A stretch of DNA of 64,000 nt, taken from Erinaceus europaeus (Eukaryota; Chordata; Mammalia; Eulipotyphla; Erinaceidae). A program made the translations under genes and the position numbers. The notes under the pieces are model-generated. The model was not told the origin of the DNA. It ran no database searches and was given only the letters and a program-made list of their open reading frames with translations. Below are positions 52,792 to 63,670 of the stretch, in pieces; within the stretch, counting starts at the first letter, position 1, and every line of letters begins with the position of its first letter. The DNA lies in NCBI RefSeq assembly GCF_950295315.1, contig NC_080175.1, forward strand, positions 89,056,161 to 89,120,160, given 5' to 3'.

Positions 52792-52935
52792 TTTATTTTT
52801 TTTCTACCAGGTTTATTGCTTGCTCTTGGTGTTGGCACTATGAATCAGTCCACCACTCCCAGAGGCCAGTTTCTTCCTTTTTTTTTTTTTGTCCTAGTTT
52901 ATTATTAACTAGGACAGAGAAATCGAGAGAAGAGG
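52792..52935 (-). mobile_element. A-long SINE, 3' part
   Basis: 'accaggtttattgcttgctcttggtgttggcac', 'cactcccagaggccag', T-run, then 'actaggacagagaaatcgagag', ending where element X begins. Diverged. Confidence 0.65.
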
Positions 52936-52937
52936 AG

Positions 52938-53960
52938 AGTTCCATATTCCATCCCCTCCATTGGAAGCTCCCCTATTCTTTATCTCTCTGGGAGCATTGA
53001 CCTGGGATCATTATGAGGTGCACAAGGTGGGAAGTCTAGCTTCTGTAATTGCTTTTCCTTTGGACTTGGGCATTGGCAGGTTGATCCATACTCCCAGCCT
53101 GTTTCTATCATTCCTTAGTGGAGCAGGGCTCTAGTAAGGTGGGGTTCCAGGGTACATTGGTGAGGTCATCTGCCCAAGGAAGTTAGGTTGGTGTCATGGT
53201 AGCATCTGCAACTTGGTGGCTGAAAAAGTACCAAATTGCAAAGAAGAACAAATTGTTTAATAATCAGGAACCTAAAGGTAAGAGTATAGCAGATGGGATT
53301 GGGGGCTTCCAATTTTTTAAAAGCTAGTAAGTCTATTTTAGGGGCCCTGATTTTACATATTTTTACCTGAGAATGAAAGATAGCATGCAGATAGGCTAAA
53401 GGTATTGTGTATGGTGTGAGAGTTGGAAATAGGACTAAAAGCTAAATCAGGGAAGAGAATAGCTCCCAAATATGGGAAAAGTATATAGATATTGTTAACT
53501 GTAAATCCCATCAGTTTAATCAGGGGCCCATATTCAGTACAGGACCCTCTGTATCCTCTGCATCACTGCAGGTCTGAGCTCACATCTGTGATCGTATCTA
53601 GGAACATTCTAGTCTACACTCATTGTAAGACCTGTAAGTGGTAGGGTATGTTGACCCAACCCTGGACCATTGTTGATCCACACTGAGGGCAAGGTCCTAC
53701 AGACCTGTTAGAGGTCTAGGCTCATCATGTCTGTGTGGGAATCCGAGGATTTCCTCACTAGGGCCCAGCATGATGCGGTAGTCTGGTCATGACCAAAGAA
53801 GCCATCATTAAAGTATGCTGGTCTGTTGTCCTTTTCCAACTTTTGTAGTCCTTACTTTGTCTAACAAGGTTAGCCTTAGAGTAATTGAGGGAAGTGAAAT
53901 AGGAAGTAGGTGAGGTACCACACATTCTTAATGAAAAGTGTATGGATTTTTCTTTTAATG
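52938..53960 (-). mobile_element. Element X, long copy
   Basis: Inverted X from near its 3' end ('cattggaagctcccctattctttatctctctggg', 'gtgcacaaggtgggaagtctagc') through 'ggtacattggtgaggtcatctgccc' and 'aaaaagtaccaaattgc', then the 5' part ('aggcccatattcag' region, 'gaccattgttgatccacactg', 'ctaggctcatcatg', 'tagtccttactttgtctaac'). The 5' part pairs with 37975-38540. No coding frame. Confidence 0.75.
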
Positions 53961-54219
53961 AACATTTTCAATATACTGTTAAAATTTTTACAAGCTTAAG
54001 AGAACAAAAGTAGAGTATTTGAAATTCAGTCATATACATTGTACAGTATGACCTTTTCTAGAGACAGTTTTGGTATATAAAGTGAGAAATGTGTAATTAG
54101 GGATTGCATGCCAAATGTTCATTGTGGACTACACTCGTTCCAGATACCTGCCTGGCTAATTCCTTCACTTCCTTCTCCTCCTCTTAGCGGGACATTATTA
54201 CAACATGCATCCTTTTTTC
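53961..54219. other. Unassigned
   Basis: Nothing recognised. Confidence 0.5.
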
Positions 54220-54422
54220 TTAAGAATTGTGTCTTTATTTAACTTGGATGGAGACAGTGAGAAATTGAGAGGGAAGAGAGGATGATGGAGATATTAGAAC
54301 AAAACATCCACAGCACTGCTTTACCAGTCATTAAACTTTCAGGTGGGAACCAAGGGCTGAGGCAGGGCCCATGAACATAGTAACACATGCACTGCCGGGT
54401 GAGCCACCCCACCACCTGGCCC
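54220..54422 (-). mobile_element. SINE-B, diverged
   Basis: 'aacttggatggagacagtgagaaattgagagg', 'cacagcactgctttaccag', 'gggctgaggcagggccc', 'gtgagccaccccaccacctggcccc'. Confidence 0.8.
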
Positions 54423-55164
54423 CTATATAAACATCTTTGGAAAACTGTTTAGATTACTCCTTCACAACTCTTATGCCATATTCTGTTTACTTCTTCTGCA
54501 ACACATAGCAGCTGACACAATACTTTGTTGTTCTTATAATGATACTGTATGTTTGTTTATCTACCCTTCTCACAATATAAATCCCAGAGAGCAAATACTT
54601 TCTTACTCTTGTTTGAAAAACTTTATGAAATTACATATTTGATAATATTTATTGACTATTGAACAAGAGACAGAAAACACAATAGTCAAAATAAAAAATA
54701 ATTAATTTGGAGATTAGGAATTTGTATGGAGATTAGCAATTCATACAGAATATTTAATAGAAACCAGGTATTATTCTTATACTGACAATATGTTTATGAA
54801 TCTTACAGGTTTAGTTCACATATCCACAGTATAAGAGTGTTTTTTTTTTCTGATAGAAATCTATGCTAAGGATATTGAAAGTATACCTTTCTTCACAGTG
54901 TACACTGGAGGCTGAGGCTCAAAGTTCAGCACTCATAATAACACACAGAAATGAAAGAAGAGAGATTCAGGACTTGGTATTCATTATCCTCACATTCCTA
55001 TAACAGGAAAGATTCTGGGAAGAGACTTAGATGCAGAGTCATGCCTCTGAGATATATATTTCAAACAATTGAGGGTCTTGACAGAACTCAGTGTGAATTG
55101 AAAGGAAAAAGGCTTTGGCTTTTCCAATTACCTACCCAATAAACTGAGCAGTTGATCAGTTCAC
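54423..55164. other. Unassigned
   Basis: No repeat recognised; the 63-codon frame at 54951-55142 shows no motif. Confidence 0.5.
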
Positions 55165-55447
55165 ATTTTTTCTTTCTTTCTTTTTAATTTCTTTAGTGTG
55201 GAATTAATGCTTTACATTCAACAGTAAATACACTAATTTGTACATAACATTTCTCAGTTTTCCACATAAAAATATAACCCCCACTAAGTCCACTGTCATC
55301 CTTTTTGGAACTATATTCTCCCCACCCCTCACCCCCAAAGTCTTTTAATTTTGTGAAATACACCGCCTCCTGTCCAGGATCTATTTGTGTTTTCTATTCT
55401 GATCTTGTTTTTCATCTTCTGCCTGAGAGTGAGATTATCTAATATTC

Positions 55448-57545
55448 ATCCTTCTGCTTCTGACTTATTTCACTTAACATGATTTCTTCAAGCTCCATTC
55501 AAGATGGGCTGAAAATGCTGAAGTCACCATTTTTAATAGCTGAGTAGTATTCCACTGTGTATATATACCACAACTTGCTCAACCACTCATCTGTTGTTGG
55601 ACACCTGAGTTGCTTCCAGGTTTTGGCTATTACGAATTGTGCTGCTAAGAGAATATGTGTACACAGATCTTTTTGGATGGGTGTGTTTTGTTCCTTATGA
55701 TATATCCCCAGGAGAATAATTGTAGGATCATAGGGTAGGTCCATTTGCAGCCTCTGAGAGTCTCCAGACTGCTCTCCACAGAGGCTGGACCAATTTACAT
55801 CCCCCTCCCAGGAGTGCAGAAGGGTTCCTTTGACCCACAACCTCTCCAGCATTTGCTGCTGCTACCTTTTCTGATGTATGACATTCTCACAGGCATGAAG
55901 TGGTATCACTTTGTTGTCTTTATTTGCATATCTCTGACAAAGATTTGGAGCAGTTTTACACGTGTTTTTGGCCTTTTGGATCTCTTCTGTGGTGAATATT
56001 CTGTCCGTGTCCTTTCCTCATTTTTGGATGGGGTTATTTGCTTTCTTGTTGTTGAGTTTGGCAAGTTCTTTATATATTTTGATTATTAAGCTCTTGTCTG
56101 ATGAACGGCATGAAAGTTCTTTTCCCATTCTGTGAGGTGTCTCTCTGTTTGGGTATTGGTTTCTTTTGCTATGTAGAAGCTTTTTAATTTGATGTAGTCC
56201 CATATGTTTATACTTGCCTTAGTCTTCTTTGTAATTGGATTCATTTTATTGAGGATGTCTTTAAAATTTATGCAGAAAAGAGTTCTGCCAATATTTTCCT
56301 CTAAGTATCTGACAGTTTCTGTTCTAACATCCAAGTCCTTGATCCACTTGGAATTTACTTTTGTGTTTGGTGAAATAATGGTTTAGTTTCATTGTTCTGC
56401 GTGTTTCAACCCATTTTTCCCCACATCATTTGTTGAAGAAATTCATCTTTCCCCATTTAATAGTCTGGGCACCTTTGTCAAAAATGAGATGTCCATTGAT
56501 GCGGGGGCTTCCATATTCCTCCTTCTGTTTCTGACTTATTTCACTCAACATGAATTTTTCAAGGTCCATCCAAGATCGGCTAAAAACAGTGAAGTCACCA
56601 TTTTTTTTTTTTTTTACAGCTGAGTAGTATTCCATTGTGTATAAATACCACAACTTGCTCAGCCACTCCTCTGTTGTTGGACACCTGGGTTGCTCTCAGG
56701 TTTTGGCTATTACAAATTGTGCTGCTAAGAGCATATGTGTACACAGATCTTGTAGGATGGGTGTGTTGGGTTCCTTAGGATATATCCCCAGGAGGGAAAT
56801 TGCTGGGTCATAGAGTAGGATCAAAGAGTAGGTCTATTTCTAGCCTTCTGAGAGTTCTCCAGACTGTTCTCCACAGAGGTTGGACCAATTTACATTCCCA
56901 CCAGCAGTGCAGGAGGGTTCCTTTGAGCCCACAACCTCTCCAGCATTTGCTGCTGTTACCTTTTCTGATGTATGACATTCTCACAGGAGTGAAGTGGTAT
57001 CATATTGTTGCATTATTTGCATTTCTCTGACAAACAAAGACTTGGAGCATTTTTTTTAATTTTTTTTTTTTTTTTTTTGCCTTTTGGATCTCTTCTGAGG
57101 TGAATATTCTGTCCATGTCCTCTCCCCATTTTTTGATGGGGTTATTTGCTTTCTTGTTGTTGAGTTTGGCAAGTTCTTTACTTATTCTGGTTATTAGGCT
57201 CTTGTCTGATGTATGGCATATAAAGATCATCTCCCATTCATAGGTTTATGCTTGCCTTGGTGTTCTTTGTAATTGGATTCATTTTATTGAAGATGTCTTT
57301 AAAATTTATGCAGAAAACAATTCTGCCAATATTTTCCTCTAAGTATTTGATAGTTTCTGGTCTAATATCCAAGCCCTTGATCCACTTGGAATTTATATTT
57401 GGTGAAATATAGTGGTTCAGTTTCACTCTTCTGCATGTTTCAACCCATTATTTCTAATACCATTTTTTGAAGAGACTCTGCTTTTCCCATTTAATGGTCT
57501 GAGCCCTTTTGTCAAAGATTAGATGTCCATAGGTGTGGGGGCTCA
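55448..57545 (-). repeat. ~1-kb tandem duplication within L1
   Basis: 55448-56511 and 56513-57545 cover the same ORF2 C-terminal stretch in the same order: 'gaagtcaccatttt', 'ccacaacttgctc', 'atatccccaggag', 'ggaccaatttacat', 'cctctccagcatttgctgctg', 'tgtcaaa..tagatgtccat'. They differ by roughly one base in seven by eye. The second unit lacks about 75 bp ('gtgaggtgtctctctgtttgg...gtagtccca') present at 56131-56205 in the first. Confidence 0.9.
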
Positions 57546-60500
57546 CTTCTGGGCTCTCAATTCTATTCCACTTTTCAGTCTGTCTATTCATGTTTGAGTA
57601 CTAAGCAGTTTTGATGATGATGGCCCTATAATACAATTTGAGATCTAGAGTTTTCTTGTTCTGTTTTTTCTTCTCAAGATTGTTTTGGCAATTTTAGATC
57701 TTTTCTGGTTCCAGATAAGCATTTGTAGCATTTGTTCTATTTTCCAAAAAAATGTGGTTGGGGTCTTCATGGGGATAGCATTAAATCTGTATATGGCTCT
57801 GGGTAGTATATTCATTTTAATGATGTTAATTCTTCCAACCTATGAACATGGAATATCTTTCCACTTCTTTGTGCCTTTTTCTATTCCCTTGAGTAGTGAC
57901 TCATAATTTTCAGTATACAAGCCTTTCACTTCTTTGGTTAGGTTTATTCCTAGATATTTTGTTTTTGTTGCTATAGTAAAAGAAATTGCTTTCTGGATTT
58001 CATCTTTTTCTAACTTAGCATTTACATAGAGGAATGCCACTGACTTTTGAATGTTAATTTTGTAGCCTGACATATTACTGTATTGCCTGATGATTTTCAA
58101 AATCTTCTTGCTGGATTCTTTAGGTTTTTCTACATATACTATCATGTCATTTGCAAATAAGGAAAGTTTGACTTCTTCTCTTCCAGTCTGTTTTCCTTTA
58201 ATTCCTTGCTCCTACCTGATTTTTGTGGTAAGAACTTCCAACACCATGTTGAATAGTAATGGTGATAGTGGGCAGTCCTGTCTAGTACCTTATCTGAGGG
58301 GAAATGGTTCCAGTTTTTCACCACTGAGTATGATGGTGGCTGTAGGTTTGCTATCTATAGACTCCACTGTCTTCAGGAATTTTTCCATCTATTCCCATTT
58401 TTCTAGTGTTTTAATCATAAAGGTATGCTGTATTTTGTTAAAAGCTTTCTCTGCTTCTACTGATATGACCATGTGGTTTTTGGTCTTGCATTTATCAATG
58501 TGGTGGATCATGTTCATTGATTTACATATATTAAACCAACCTTTGCATCCCTTGGATAAACTCCAATGCTCATGATGAACAATCTTTTTAATATACTGAT
58601 GTAACTGGTTGGCTAGAATTTTGTTCTATATTTTGGCATCTATGTTTATCAGAGATATTGGTATGTATTTTTCTTTTTTTTTGGTTGTGTCCATGTCTGC
58701 TTTTGGTATCAGAGTTATGTTGGCTTTGTAGAAGATGGAAGGGAATACTCCTGTGTCTTCAGTCTTCTGGAAGACTTTTAAAAGTAAAGGTATTAGTTCT
58801 TCTTTGAAGATTTTGTAGAATTAATTTGTAAAACCATCTGGTCAAACACATTTATTCTTAGGAAGGCTCTTGGTAACTGTTTCAGTGGCTGTGATGGGCC
58901 TGTTCATGTTATCTAGTTCCTCTGTACTTAATTTTGGAAGTTTGTAGGTATGGAGGAAATCATTCATTTCCTCCAGGTTCTCTAGTGTGGTGGCATATAA
59001 TTGTTCATAGAAGCCTCGCATGATATGTTGAATTTCTGCTGTGTTTGTTGTGAAATCTCCTCTTTTATTTACAATCTGGTTTATTTGGGTCTTCTCCCTT
59101 TTTTGTTTCGTTGAGTCTGGCTAAAGGTTTGCCGATTTTGCTAACTCCTTTAAAGAACTAACATTTATTTTTGTTGATCTTTTGTATGGTTTTCCTATTT
59201 TCAATGTTATTTATTTCTGCCCTAACATTAGTTATTTCTGTCCTTCTGTTTGCTTTAGGGTTCCTTTGTTCTTCTTCTAGTCTTTAAGGTGTGCAGTCAG
59301 GTTGTTTATTTGTGCTTATTCTTGTTTCCTAATGTGTGCTTGCATAGCTATCAACTTCCCTCTCAGTGCTGCCTTAGCTGTGTCCCAAATATTTTATTAG
59401 CTTTTGTCTTCATTTTCATTGAACACTCGAAACATTTTCATTTCTTCTTTTATTTCCTCTTTGACCCAGTAGTTATAAGCAGTGTATTATTGAGCTTTCA
59501 CATTTTGGGACTATTACTTTTGTTGATTGTTAAGTGTTAGTTTAAATCCACTGTGGTCTGTGAAGATGCGTGGGGTGATTTCAATGTTCTTGAATTTGTT
59601 GTTGCTGTCTTTGTGGCCTAAAATATGGTCTATCCTTGAGAATGACCCATGTGACTTGAGTAGAATGTGTATTCAAGTTTATTGGGTGAATAATGCTGAA
59701 AATGTCCAATAATTCTAGTTTATCTATCTCCTCATTTATCTCCTTCATTTCTTTATTGATTTTCTGCTTAAATGATCTGTAAAATTGAGAGAGTGGGGTG
59801 CTGAAGTCCCCTACTGTGTCTGCATTGCTGTTAAAATATAGCTGTAGCTCTTTTAGTAAATATTTGATGTATTTAGATGGCTTCTCATTGGGTGCATAGA
59901 TGTTAATAATTATTAAGTCTTCTTGATTGACTGATCCTCTGAGTACTAACTAATGTCAATCCCTATTTTATTTATATATTTATTTATTTATTTATCTATT
60001 TATTTATTGGCCTCCAGGGTTATTGCTGGGGCTTGGTGCCTACACCATGAATCCACTGCTCCTAGGGGCTATTTTTTCCTTTTTGTTGCCCTTGTTGTTT
60101 TAACATTGTTGTCTTTGTTATTATTATTACTGTTGTTGTTATTGATGTCATTGTTGGATAGGACAGAAAGAAATGGAGAGAGGAGGGGAACACAGAACGG
60201 GGAGAGAAAGATAGACACCTACAGACCTGCTTCACTGCCTGTGTAAAGACTCCCCTGCAGGGGGGGAGCCAGGGACTCAAAAGGGGATTGTTATGCTGGT
60301 CCTTGCACTTTGTACCACATGTGCTTAACCCACTGTGCCACTGCCCAACCCCCAATTTTATTTATTTTACAGTCTATCATGTCAGATATGAGAATATCTT
60401 TCCCTGCCCTTTTTTGGTGGGCCATTGGCTTGTACGGCAGTTTGCCATCCTTTCACTTTGAGTCTGTGTTTGTCTAGTTGAGTGAGTTGGGTTTCCTATA

Positions 60501-60600
60501 GACAGCATATTGTTGGGTTCTGTTTTCGGATCCATCTTCCTTCTCTGTGCCTTTTAATAGGTGAATTCAAGCCACTGAGATTTATTGATATCAAAGATTG
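55480..60600 (-). pseudogene. L1 ORF2 (endonuclease/reverse transcriptase), broken
   Basis: Family knowledge: ORF2 protein nicks the target and reverse-transcribes L1 and SINE RNA. Visible domains from its N-terminus (right): an endonuclease stretch with 'SDM' near 60380 and NIYAPN at about 59885-59905, the reverse transcriptase around 57840-58200, and the C-terminal part ending near 55500 (WKQLRCPTTDEW, YYSAIKNG). The RT active-site motif FADD reads FAND: codon GAT has become AAT (plus 58149-58151). The longest residual minus frames are 117 codons (55499-55852) and 101 codons (57840-58145). Many stops and frameshifts, a SINE insertion at 59976 and the 3' duplication. Confidence 0.85.
59976..60354 (-). 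mobile_element. A-long SINE inside L1 ORF2
   Basis: Inverted, full length: (ATTT)n tail, GGCCTCCAGGGTTATTGC...CCACTGCTCCTAGGGGC module, 'tttttgttgcccttgttg', purine body, inverted B box (damaged: ACTCAAAAGGGG), head end 'gtgccactgcccaaccccc'. TSD attttatttat at 59965-59975 and 60355-60365. It splits the endonuclease region. Confidence 0.92.
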
Positions 60601-60679
60601 AAGATATTTTAACACCATTCTTGTAGACTTTTAGAGTGTTTTGATACATAGCATATTTATGGTGGTCTGACTGTTTATA

Positions 60680-61720
60680 GTAGATCTTTTAGAATTTTTT
60701 TCAGGGCAGCTTAGTAATAGTTGATTCAACTGTGACTTGTCTGAGAAGGTTTTTATGCCCCTATCTATTCTGCATGATAGTCTAGCAGGATACAGTAGTC
60801 TTAGTTGAAAGCCTTTCTCATTGAGCACTCAATAGATATCTTGCCATTCTCTATGGGCCTGTAGTGTTTGTGTGGAGAAGTCTGCTGCTAATCTTATGGC
60901 TTTTCCTCTATAGGTGACTCTTTGTTTTTCTCTTTCAGCCTTCAGGATACTTTATACTTATTCATTTCCATTCTAAATAAATGTGTCCTGGTGTCTTTAA
61001 GTCTGAGCTAATTCTGTTTGGGACCCTCTGGGCTTCTTGAACCTTTATGTCCTTCATTTTGTTTGGACTAGAGAAGTTCTCAGTTATTATGTCCTGAAGA
61101 ATGCTTTCTGCCCCTCCCTCTCTTCCTTCCTCTGGTAAACCAAAAATGTGTATATTATTTCTTTTGAAGTCATCCTTTATGTCTCTGTTGTTGTTTTCAG
61201 TATCTCTTAACCTCTTTTTGAGATCTCTTACTTCTTTTTTAGTTGTCTCTAATTCATCCTTGATCTTGCTATTTCTGTCTTCAGCCTCATTTATTCTATT
61301 CTCTCTCCCATCTATTAATATTTTTCTGTAGTTCCTCTATTTTGTTACCTTGTTCTGATACTGTTTTAGCTTGTTCAGCTAGTTGTATTCTTAGCTCAGC
61401 TATTTCAGCTTTCAGCTCTCTAATAACCTTGAGATAATTAGTGTTTTCTTCCAGAGCCTCACTTGTTGTTTCTGCCTTATGACAATTATTTCAAACTCTT
61501 TACTCACTCCTGTGACTATTTCTTTAACTAGTGTTTGAATGTTGACCTAATTATTTTTTGGTTCAACCTTGGAGGTCTTTTAACTGGACTCGTGTCCTAG
61601 TTCATTTCTCCAATATTTCTTCTTGTTGGTTCAACAATTCTATATAGTGTGTTCTGAGGTCCCTCTCTCAGTACTTTTCAAATTACTCATCACTCTTGCC
61701 TGGATTGACTTGTGTCTAAG
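60680..61720 (-). pseudogene. L1 ORF1 (RNA-binding protein), broken
   Basis: ORF1 protein is the L1 RNA chaperone. The C-terminal domain is visible around 60700-60980 (ILKAEREKQRVTYRGKAIR, then NEKGFQLRLLYPARL). Upstream on the minus strand (about 61100-61600) is a Glu/Lys/Leu-rich region expected of the trimerising coiled coil. A stop interrupts the C-terminal domain (after WQDIY), and the reading frame changes several times. Confidence 0.8.
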
Positions 61721-61917
61721 TAAGGTACTTAAATAGTTAACAGTTGTGGAAATTGACAGTTGTTTCAATATTATTTTAATCCCTGGGTTGGAGCTCAGTG
61801 GCTTAAAAGTATCTTTTATTCTTTTTCGTCCCTGTAGGCTATGGGAGCCTGAGGGCTTTTAATCTATAAGTAGGCTTCTTAGCTTAATCACTCACTCCTG
61901 ACAATGAGATCAAACAA

Positions 61918-62035
61918 GGTGGGGGAGATATAGCACAGTGGTTATGCAAAGAGACACTCACACACCAAGGATCCATATCTCTGGGCTCAATTCAGCTTCT
62001 CTGCAAAGCAGGGCAGCACTGCTGGGCCCTGTGAG
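61918..62035 (+). mobile_element. Possible SINE-C in L1 5' UTR
   Basis: 'gggggagatatagcacagtggttatgcaaagagacactcacacacc' matches the SINE-C head well and 'gggctcaattcagc' could be its B box, but there is no A-rich tail or visible TSD. It could also be part of the L1 5' UTR itself. Confidence 0.5.
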
Positions 62036-62545
62036 TTTCTAAACAAGTCCCCTTTATAGACTGTAGATTCTGAGATAATTATTCACCATGTTCTCATTAG
62101 AAGAACAATGTGGAAAGGCTCCCCCTATACAACCCCACTGCTAGGCCACTGAGGTGTATCTCTTCTCCTAGTTTCCTGGTCAGTTCTCTGTTCCCAGATG
62201 TCAGCACAGGGCCTCATGGCTGCTGCTCTGAGCGCAGTAGCCATGGAGACTCACAGTTGCATTTGGTGAGTCTTAAGGGAGTACTCTCCTCCCTTCAGCA
62301 GTCTTCTTTTTGGTAAAGCAGACTGGAGGTGGTGCCTCAACTGGTAAGCTGCCAGGCTGTTACCAGCCACTCAATCTCTTCTTATTCTCCTCCCTGTCTA
62401 TAAGCCACACGTGTTTTCACTCACTGGCTATTTGGTGGGTTTCTGAAGTCATTATAGTTCTGCCTTGTTGTGGTCCCTGGTTGTCTAATGTGGTATTCCT
62501 AATTAACTTGGGAGAGGAGAGGAAACACCTGTCCACTTTCTAATA

Positions 62546-62813
62546 TTTATGACTCTCAGCTTTTGTCTGTATTAGTATTCTTCTTGATACATGTTGATAT
62601 ACTTTAGCTTATTACTGACTCTAAACTAGGTGAGATTCTGTTTCATAATGTTTCAGGATTTATTTTCATGATATGCTATTATACCTACTACTCTGAATAT
62701 CCCAGAATGATCTTTCTTATATTCAAGACACAGGTTGTCATTTTAAGACTTAAAATTCCTCAGAATACTTATCTACACATTTTACTTTCAATTGTCTATA
62801 TTCTCCCACCAAT
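62546..62813. other. Unassigned
   Basis: Short AT-rich interval between the L1 5' end and a young SINE-A. Nothing recognised. Confidence 0.5.
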
Positions 62814-62825
62814 AATATAAATCCT

Positions 62826-63109
62826 TTTTAAAATATTTATTTTATTTATTTATTCCCTTTTGTTGCCGTTGTTGTTTTATTGTTGTAGTTATTATTGTTG
62901 TTGTCGTTGTTGGATAGGACAGAGAGAAATGGAGAGAGGAGGGGAAGACAGAGAGGAGGAGAGAAAGATAGACACCTGCAGACCTGCTTCACCACCTGTG
63001 AAGCGACGCCCCTGCAGGTGGGGAGCCGGGGTTCGAACCGGGATCCTTATGCCGGTCCTTGTGCTTTGCGCCACCTGCGCTTAACCCGCTGCGCTACAGC
63101 CCGACTCTC
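62826..63109 (-). mobile_element. SINE-A, near consensus, young
   Basis: Complete inverted copy ending 'cgctgcgctacagcccgactct', inverted B box GGTTCGAACCGGGATCC. Perfect 12-bp TSD aatataaatcct at 62814-62825 and 63110-63121. Frames of 60-74 codons on both strands are SINE sequence. Confidence 0.96.
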
Positions 63110-63222
63110 AATATAAATCCTATATATGGAAATGACTTAGTCTGTTCTATTCCCTGATAACCCACTACTAAAATTTATTAATTAATTTTAATGGATGAAT
63201 AATTGGTCAAACAATTATTTCT

Positions 63223-63428
63223 CTTTTAAAATTTTTTATTGGATATAGACAGCCAGAAATCAAGAGGCAAGGGAGTGATAGAGAAGGAGAGATACACAGA
63301 GACACAGAGATACCTACAACACTGCTTCACCACTTGCAATGCTTTTCCCTGGTGGAGACCAGGGGCTCGAACTGGGTCCTCGTCAGTGTAACAACTATGC
63401 TTAATCAGATGCACCACCACTCAGCCCC
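63223..63428 (-). mobile_element. SINE-B with 16-bp TSD
   Basis: 'tattggatatagacagccagaaatcaagagg', 'ctacaacactgcttcaccacttgcaatgcttttccc', inverted B box 'ggggctcgaactgggtcc', 'gatgcaccaccactcagcccc'. TSD tcaaacaattatttct (63207-63222) and tcaaataattatttct (63429-63444), one mismatch. Confidence 0.93.
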
Positions 63429-63509
63429 TCAAATAATTATTTCTAGAAGTTCATTTAATTTTTATCATGCCAACTATTGGAAGTCTCATATCAGTTTCTA
63501 ACACTATTT

Positions 63510-63670
63510 TCCCTTTACTTATTTTATTTATTAGTTTTTAAATGAAAGAAACAGAGAGAAAGATACACAAAAAGAGACCAGACTCTGCCTTTTGATGATT
63601 AAACCTGAGACCTCAAAGCCATGTTAGAGTTGGCATTGTAATCATCATCATGGCACATTGAGTAAGACTT
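63510..63670 (-). mobile_element. Decayed SINE, C-like
   Basis: A/T-rich inverted tail, 'aaatgaaagaaacagagagaaagatac', 'gatgattaaacctgagacctcaaagcc' (inverted B box area), 'gtaatcatcatcatggcacattgag'. Diverged. Confidence 0.55.

Larger units (their letters stand above)
55165..62545 (-). mobile_element. LINE-1, nearly full length, inactive
   Basis: A minus-strand L1 read from its 3' UTR (55165-55480, same type as 38667) through ORF2, a short intergenic part, ORF1 and a GC-richer 5' UTR (about 61900-62545). Without the inserted SINEs and the internal duplication it would be about 5.8 kb, close to the usual 6 kb. The 5' boundary is approximate and I found no TSD. It is interrupted by an A-long SINE and probably a SINE-C, carries frame breaks in both ORFs and a mutated RT motif, and is therefore dead. 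Confidence 0.85.

Noticed and set aside
58090..58575. 161-codon plus-strand frame
   Set aside because: It is antisense to L1 ORF2, in the reverse-transcriptase region; antisense openness of AT-rich ORF2 is expected.
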